9,180 nucleotides of DNA. Origin: Thermoplasmata archaeon (GTDB taxonomy: Archaea > Thermoplasmatota > Thermoplasmata > WALJ01). The DNA lies in the NCBI GenBank assembly GCA_015522885.1, contig WALJ01000178.1, positions 1-9,180 on the forward strand. Reading direction: 5' to 3'. The translations under genes were made by a program, and so were the position numbers. The stretch's first letter is position 1. Each line of letters begins with the position of its first letter. Shown here in pieces: positions 8,001 to 9,180 of this stretch. The notes beneath the pieces are model-generated. The model was not told the origin of the DNA. It saw nothing but the letters and a program-made list of their open reading frames with translations, and did no database searches.

Positions 8001-8620
8001 GCCAGATCTTCGAGAGATATGAGAACCCGTTCGGAACCGCCTATGATGAAATAGCCTCCCGAATCCAGAGGGTCCTCGAAGCTCTTCTGCAGTTCTTTCT
8101 CATATTCTTCTCTGGAAAGCTTCCGCCCCATCTGTTCTTCCATCTGCTCTCTGGAAATGTTACATTTCTTGGATTTCACGATTATGGGAAGATTTCCCAC
8201 GAATATTTTCTGCGGATCTCTTTCTATACCGTCAACCGTTATTACGAACTCTATCTCCACCGGAGCGACATAGTTAAGGTCTCTCAATCTGGCTTCCATG
8301 GGTGTAATCTTGTGAGAGGAACCGTTCGCCTCCTTTACCTGCGGATTGCCCACGAACACTGTCGCCGGTGATTTCGGGTCTATCTTGCCGGTCACAGGAT
8401 CTCTTCTTCTGCCGACTCTTATCTTCACTTCCCCCCCTACCCTGTCAGGGTTCAGCACTATGGTTCCGAATTCCGCGCCTTCCCCTATCCTTACCGTATT
8501 CAGAACCCTCTGCATCCTGCTGTTGATGTTGTCTTCGCTGGCTATGAAATCGTTAAAAGATGCTATATGATGATTGACCACACTTCTTTCCTTAAAGAAA
8601 GCGTCTATGAATTCTCTCAT
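5039..8620 (-). CDS. rpoB: DNA-directed RNA polymerase subunit B, unsplit
   Basis: This is the complete second-largest subunit in 1193 residues, not divided into B'' and B' as in haloarchaea and many methanogens. Landmarks in order are: protrusion and lobe (1-430); fork region LSHLRRVTSPLTRSQPHFEA (469-488) and LCPNETPEGQNCGL (499-512); HTHLEVDP (711-718) and YPEHNSSPRN (731-740); YPQRP (771-775); the active-site motif GDKFASRHGQKG (949-960) with its two key lysines; and the C-terminal anchor and clamp with zinc ligands C1135, C1140, C1154 and C1157. Between ALYAYEVPE and HTHLEV an additional CPHCG-x24-CKKCG module (C666, C669, C694, C697) is inserted, which many archaeal B subunits lack by my recollection. 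The ATG has SD GGAGG (8632-8628) at 7 nt spacing and follows rpoH by 13 nt. The C-terminal LEEV codons encode the rpoA1 SD. Confidence 0.98.
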   Translation of the reverse strand: MREFIDAFFKERSVVNHHIASFNDFIASEDNINSRMQRVLNTVRIGEGAEFGTIVLNPDRVGGEVKIRVGRRRDPVTGKIDPKSPATVFVGNPQVKEANGSSHKITPMEARLRDLNYVAPVEIEFVITVDGIERDPQKIFVGNLPIIVKSKKCNISREQMEEQMGRKLSREEYEKELQKSFEDPLDSGGYFIIGGSERVLISLEDLAPNRILVERNERYGTVIEVAKVFSQREGYRALTLMEKKKDGILTVTVPTASGSIPLIVLMKALGMESDEEIFHAIVTEPEMENIVYANLEEAHDKKTYKPDGIFTTEDALDYLERRYAAGQAKEYRERKVSSVLDISLLPHLGSNKEDRRKKAIFLGRMARSVLELAIGKREPDDKDHYANKRLKLSGDLMEDLFRVAVNALLTDLKYQIERTGKRENIKIRSLIRPDLFTQRIMHAMATGNWVGGRTGVSQLLDRTSNLSALSHLRRVTSPLTRSQPHFEARDLHPTQWGRLCPNETPEGQNCGLVKNLALIVDVSEGYPESEILYMLEDMGLKKEDVEGKARVYVNGDLVGIIEDPIEMVNTLRERRRSNMMSHEINVRYDDHMNEVIINSDAGRIRRALLVLKDGKPDITMDEAESLRKGEFKLNDLIERGIVEWIDAEEEENTYIALYAYEVPERCPHCGAYLSREDVLWINMGAHESIARLECKKCGGRFEEELLLRKEHTHLEVDPLLLVGVATGIVPYPEHNSSPRNTMGAAMGKQSLGMAVSNFRMRTDTRAHLLHYPQRPMVQTKTMEFINYHRRPAGQNCVVAIISHEGYNMQDAIIFNKSSIERGLGRSTFFRTYKDEERRYAGGQEDHFEIPGPDVKGARGEEAYVNLGEDGIISPEMAVTEGDVLIGKTSPPRFIEESADFLAAQERRESSTTVRSREGGWVDSVMLTESENGSRLVKVVVRDQRIPELGDKFASRHGQKGVIGAIIPQEDMPFTEEGISPDLIINPHAIPSRMTVAHILEMIGGVVGSMEGRFIDGTPFSGEREMAIRKALVRNGYKHSGTQIMYDGLTGEKIKAEIYVGIIYYQKLHHMVAGKLHMRSRGPVQILTRQPTEGRSRQGGLRFGEMERDTLIAHGVAMVIKDRLLDQSDGAIVYVCGNPSCGHVAILDKKGAMYCPVCGNKTNIHPVQVSYAFKLLRDELISMGVVMRLHLEEV

Positions 8621-8633
8621 GAATATTCCTCCG

Positions 8634-8888
8634 TTATCCTCTCACAACCACCCTGTAGGCTATGGAAACGCCTGCTGTCTTGCTTTCTCTGAGAATTCGT
8701 ATGAGAGTTCCCTCTTCGATACTGCCATAGGCGGATTCGAGTATCTTTATCACAGGGTCGCTCTTACGTATTTTCGGGAGCTCATCTTTGCTTGCTTTAA
8801 GGCTTTTGAGGATGTTCTCTTCCTCTTCTTTTTTTACTATCTGATGCTCGGGGACGAGGTGATGCACGAGGACATTTATATCGGTCAT
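8634..8888 (-). CDS. rpoH: DNA-directed RNA polymerase subunit H (RPB5 C-terminal domain)
   Basis: The product is 84 residues, the usual size of archaeal RpoH, which corresponds to the C-terminal assembly domain of eukaryotic RPB5 without the N-terminal jaw. Diagnostic segments are LVPEHQIV (residues 11-18), ELPKIRKSDPVIKIL (36-50) and the C-terminal RESKTAGVSIAYRVVV. It helps assemble the core and sits in the lower jaw next to A''. The start ATG at 8888-8886 has SD GGAGGT (8899-8894) with 5 nt spacing. It is the first protein gene of the operon. Only 24 nt separate it from the 3' end of the tRNA-Lys gene, so an independent promoter would have to lie inside the tRNA; shared transcription with the tRNA is the simpler reading. 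The identification is confident. Confidence 0.96.
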   Translation of the reverse strand: MTDINVLVHHLVPEHQIVKKEEEENILKSLKASKDELPKIRKSDPVIKILESAYGSIEEGTLIRILRESKTAGVSIAYRVVVRG

Positions 8889-8912
8889 TTTAAACCTCCA
8901 TCTTTCGGGGAG

Positions 8913-9006
8913 CGGGCCTGTGGGGATTTTCGGCGCTCTTCACGCATTCGAACCCCAGGCCGTCTGGTTAAAAGCCAGACGCTCTACCTAGCTGAGCTAC
9001 AGGCCC
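8913..9006 (-). tRNA. tRNA-Lys (anticodon UUU), intron in the T-loop
   Basis: The acceptor stem pairs GGGCCTG (9006-9000) with CAGGCCC (8920-8914), with discriminator G at 8913 and no encoded CCA. The D arm is GCTC/GAGC (8997-8994 with 8984-8981). The anticodon arm is TCTGG/CCAGA (8979-8975 with 8967-8963) with loop CTTTTAA, giving anticodon TTT at 8972-8970 and A37. The T stem TGGGG (8957-8953) and loop start TTCGAA (8952-8947) are normal, but the pairing strand CCCCA (8925-8921) comes 20 nt late. Removing 8946-8927 gives a perfect 74-nt tRNA. It decodes AAA and AAG lysine codons. It would be cotranscribed with, or lie just upstream of, the polymerase operon. A tRNA finder that allows only introns at 37/38 could miss it or score it as degenerate. 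Confidence 0.95.
8927..8946 (-). other. 20-nt tRNA intron at position 59/60 with bulge-helix-bulge
   Basis: The pre-tRNA folds into a complete archaeal splice motif. Outer helix: T-stem GGGG (8956-8953) with CCCC (8925-8922). Central 4-bp helix: UUCG (8952-8949, T-loop) with CGAA (8932-8929, intron). The 5' bulge is AAU (8948-8946) and the 3' bulge is AAU (8928-8926). Inner helix: GCGU (8945-8942) with GCGC (8936-8933), closed by GAAGA. Cutting after the second base of each 3-nt bulge excises exactly 8946-8927 and restores TTCGAAT and CCCCA. The sequence alone would also allow a cut one base later (T at both sites), but the fold selects 59/60. Confidence 0.9.
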
Positions 9007-9031
9007 TTAAGGGGTAGGCAGGGCTCTCCAC

Positions 9032-9037
9032 AATATA
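9032..9037 (-). promoter_or_regulatory. Candidate TATA box for tRNA-Lys (and perhaps the operon)
   Basis: On the minus strand TATATT at 9037-9032 (context GTGCTATATTGTG) is centred about 28 nt before the tRNA 5' end. A start 24-27 nt downstream would fall at about 9008-9011, just before the tRNA, which is the geometry expected for archaeal TBP/TFB promoters. A clear BRE is not evident. A T-rich TTTTTTAAA at 9053-9045 is an alternative that would give a longer leader. Confidence 0.4.
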
Positions 9038-9072
9038 GCACTCCTTTAAAAAAGTTTGCATTCAAAGACGAC

Positions 9073-9087
9073 CATATTAAGAATATG
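9073..9087. repeat. Perfect inverted repeat CATATT-AAG-AATATG
   Basis: Six-base arms CATATT (9073-9078) and AATATG (9082-9087) flank a 3-nt spacer. It lies in AT-rich intergenic DNA about 36 nt upstream of the candidate tRNA TATA box. It could be an operator, but a palindrome of this size in AT-rich DNA can occur by chance. Confidence 0.4.
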
Positions 9088-9114
9088 CGAAGACCTCCCA
9101 AAAAATAATAGACA

Positions 9115-9136
9115 AATTTTAATTTAATTTAATTTT
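9115..9136. repeat. AATTT short tandem repeat
   Basis: The sequence reads AATTTT, AATTT, AATTT, AATTTT in series. It is a low-complexity AT stretch in the intergenic region between the tRNA and the window end, and may ease DNA melting or bending. No further function is visible. Confidence 0.7.
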
Positions 9137-9140
9137 CCGC

Positions 9141-9147
9141 TTTAAAA
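9141..9147 (+). promoter_or_regulatory. Possible TATA box of a divergent gene
   Basis: TTTAAAA on the plus strand is centred about 19 and 24 nt before two ATGs (9163 and 9168). This would suit a leaderless or nearly leaderless archaeal transcript running out of the window. AT-rich background makes chance matches likely. Confidence 0.2.
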
Positions 9148-9162
9148 CAGAAAGAAATAAAT

Positions 9163-9180
9163 ATGAGATGGAAAAACCTC
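9163..9180 (+). CDS. Possible start of a divergent gene (6 codons only)
   Basis: An ATG at 9163 opens a frame to the window end reading MRWKNL; a second ATG at 9168 gives MEKP in another frame. No SD is present upstream, so only leaderless translation from the TATA-like element at 9141-9147 would explain it. There is too little sequence to recognise a product, and the frame may be chance. Confidence 0.15.

Noticed and set aside
8574..9017. Plus-strand 147-codon frame over rpoH and the tRNA
   Set aside because: It runs antisense to rpoH and through the tRNA gene, so it cannot be a conserved protein gene.

Overview
The window is a minus-strand archaeal RNA polymerase operon. Reading right to left it holds a tRNA-Lys gene, rpoH, an unsplit rpoB, rpoA1, rpoA2, the ribosomal protein L30e gene, and a nusA-like gene that runs off the left edge. 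The split of the largest subunit into A' and A'', a short RpoH equal to the RPB5 C-terminal domain, L30e and a KH-only NusA all say Archaea. An unsplit RpoB argues against haloarchaea and most methanogens. My best guess is a Thermoplasmata-like euryarchaeote, but the exact group is an inference. Base composition is moderate, neither AT- nor GC-extreme, except in the AT-rich right end.

Layout. 1-427: nusA-like, two KH domains, stop codon outside the window. 430-717: L30e. 718-794: the only roomy junction in the operon. It holds two identical Shine-Dalgarno (SD) sequences, a sequence complementary to both, and a 22-codon mini-ORF. 779-2260: rpoA2 with an unusual N-terminal extension of about 100 residues. 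2261-5035: rpoA1. 5039-8620: rpoB. 8634-8888: rpoH. 8913-9006: tRNA-Lys(UUU) interrupted by a 20-nt intron in the T-loop. 9007-9180: AT-rich intergenic DNA with a candidate tRNA promoter, a small palindrome, an AATTT repeat and perhaps the start of a divergent gene.

The RNA polymerase genes encode the catalytic core (A', A'', B) and assembly subunit H. They are packed with gaps of 0 to 13 nt, and most SD sequences lie inside the last codons of the preceding gene, which suggests translational coupling. The distal genes link the polymerase to the translation and elongation genes that usually follow in archaea. The tRNA ends only 24 nt before the rpoH start, so the tRNA and the operon may share one primary transcript that is opened by tRNA 3' processing.

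The least ordinary items are: (a) the tRNA-Lys intron at position 59/60 with a complete bulge-helix-bulge fold; (b) the SD / anti-SD / SD arrangement with a hairpin and mini-ORF between rpoA2 and the L30e gene, a candidate undescribed translational switch; (c) the helix-hairpin-helix-like plus lysine-rich N-terminal extension of A'' facing an acidic C-terminal tail on A'; and (d) an extra four-cysteine module inside RpoB. No mobile element, CRISPR array or rRNA is visible.
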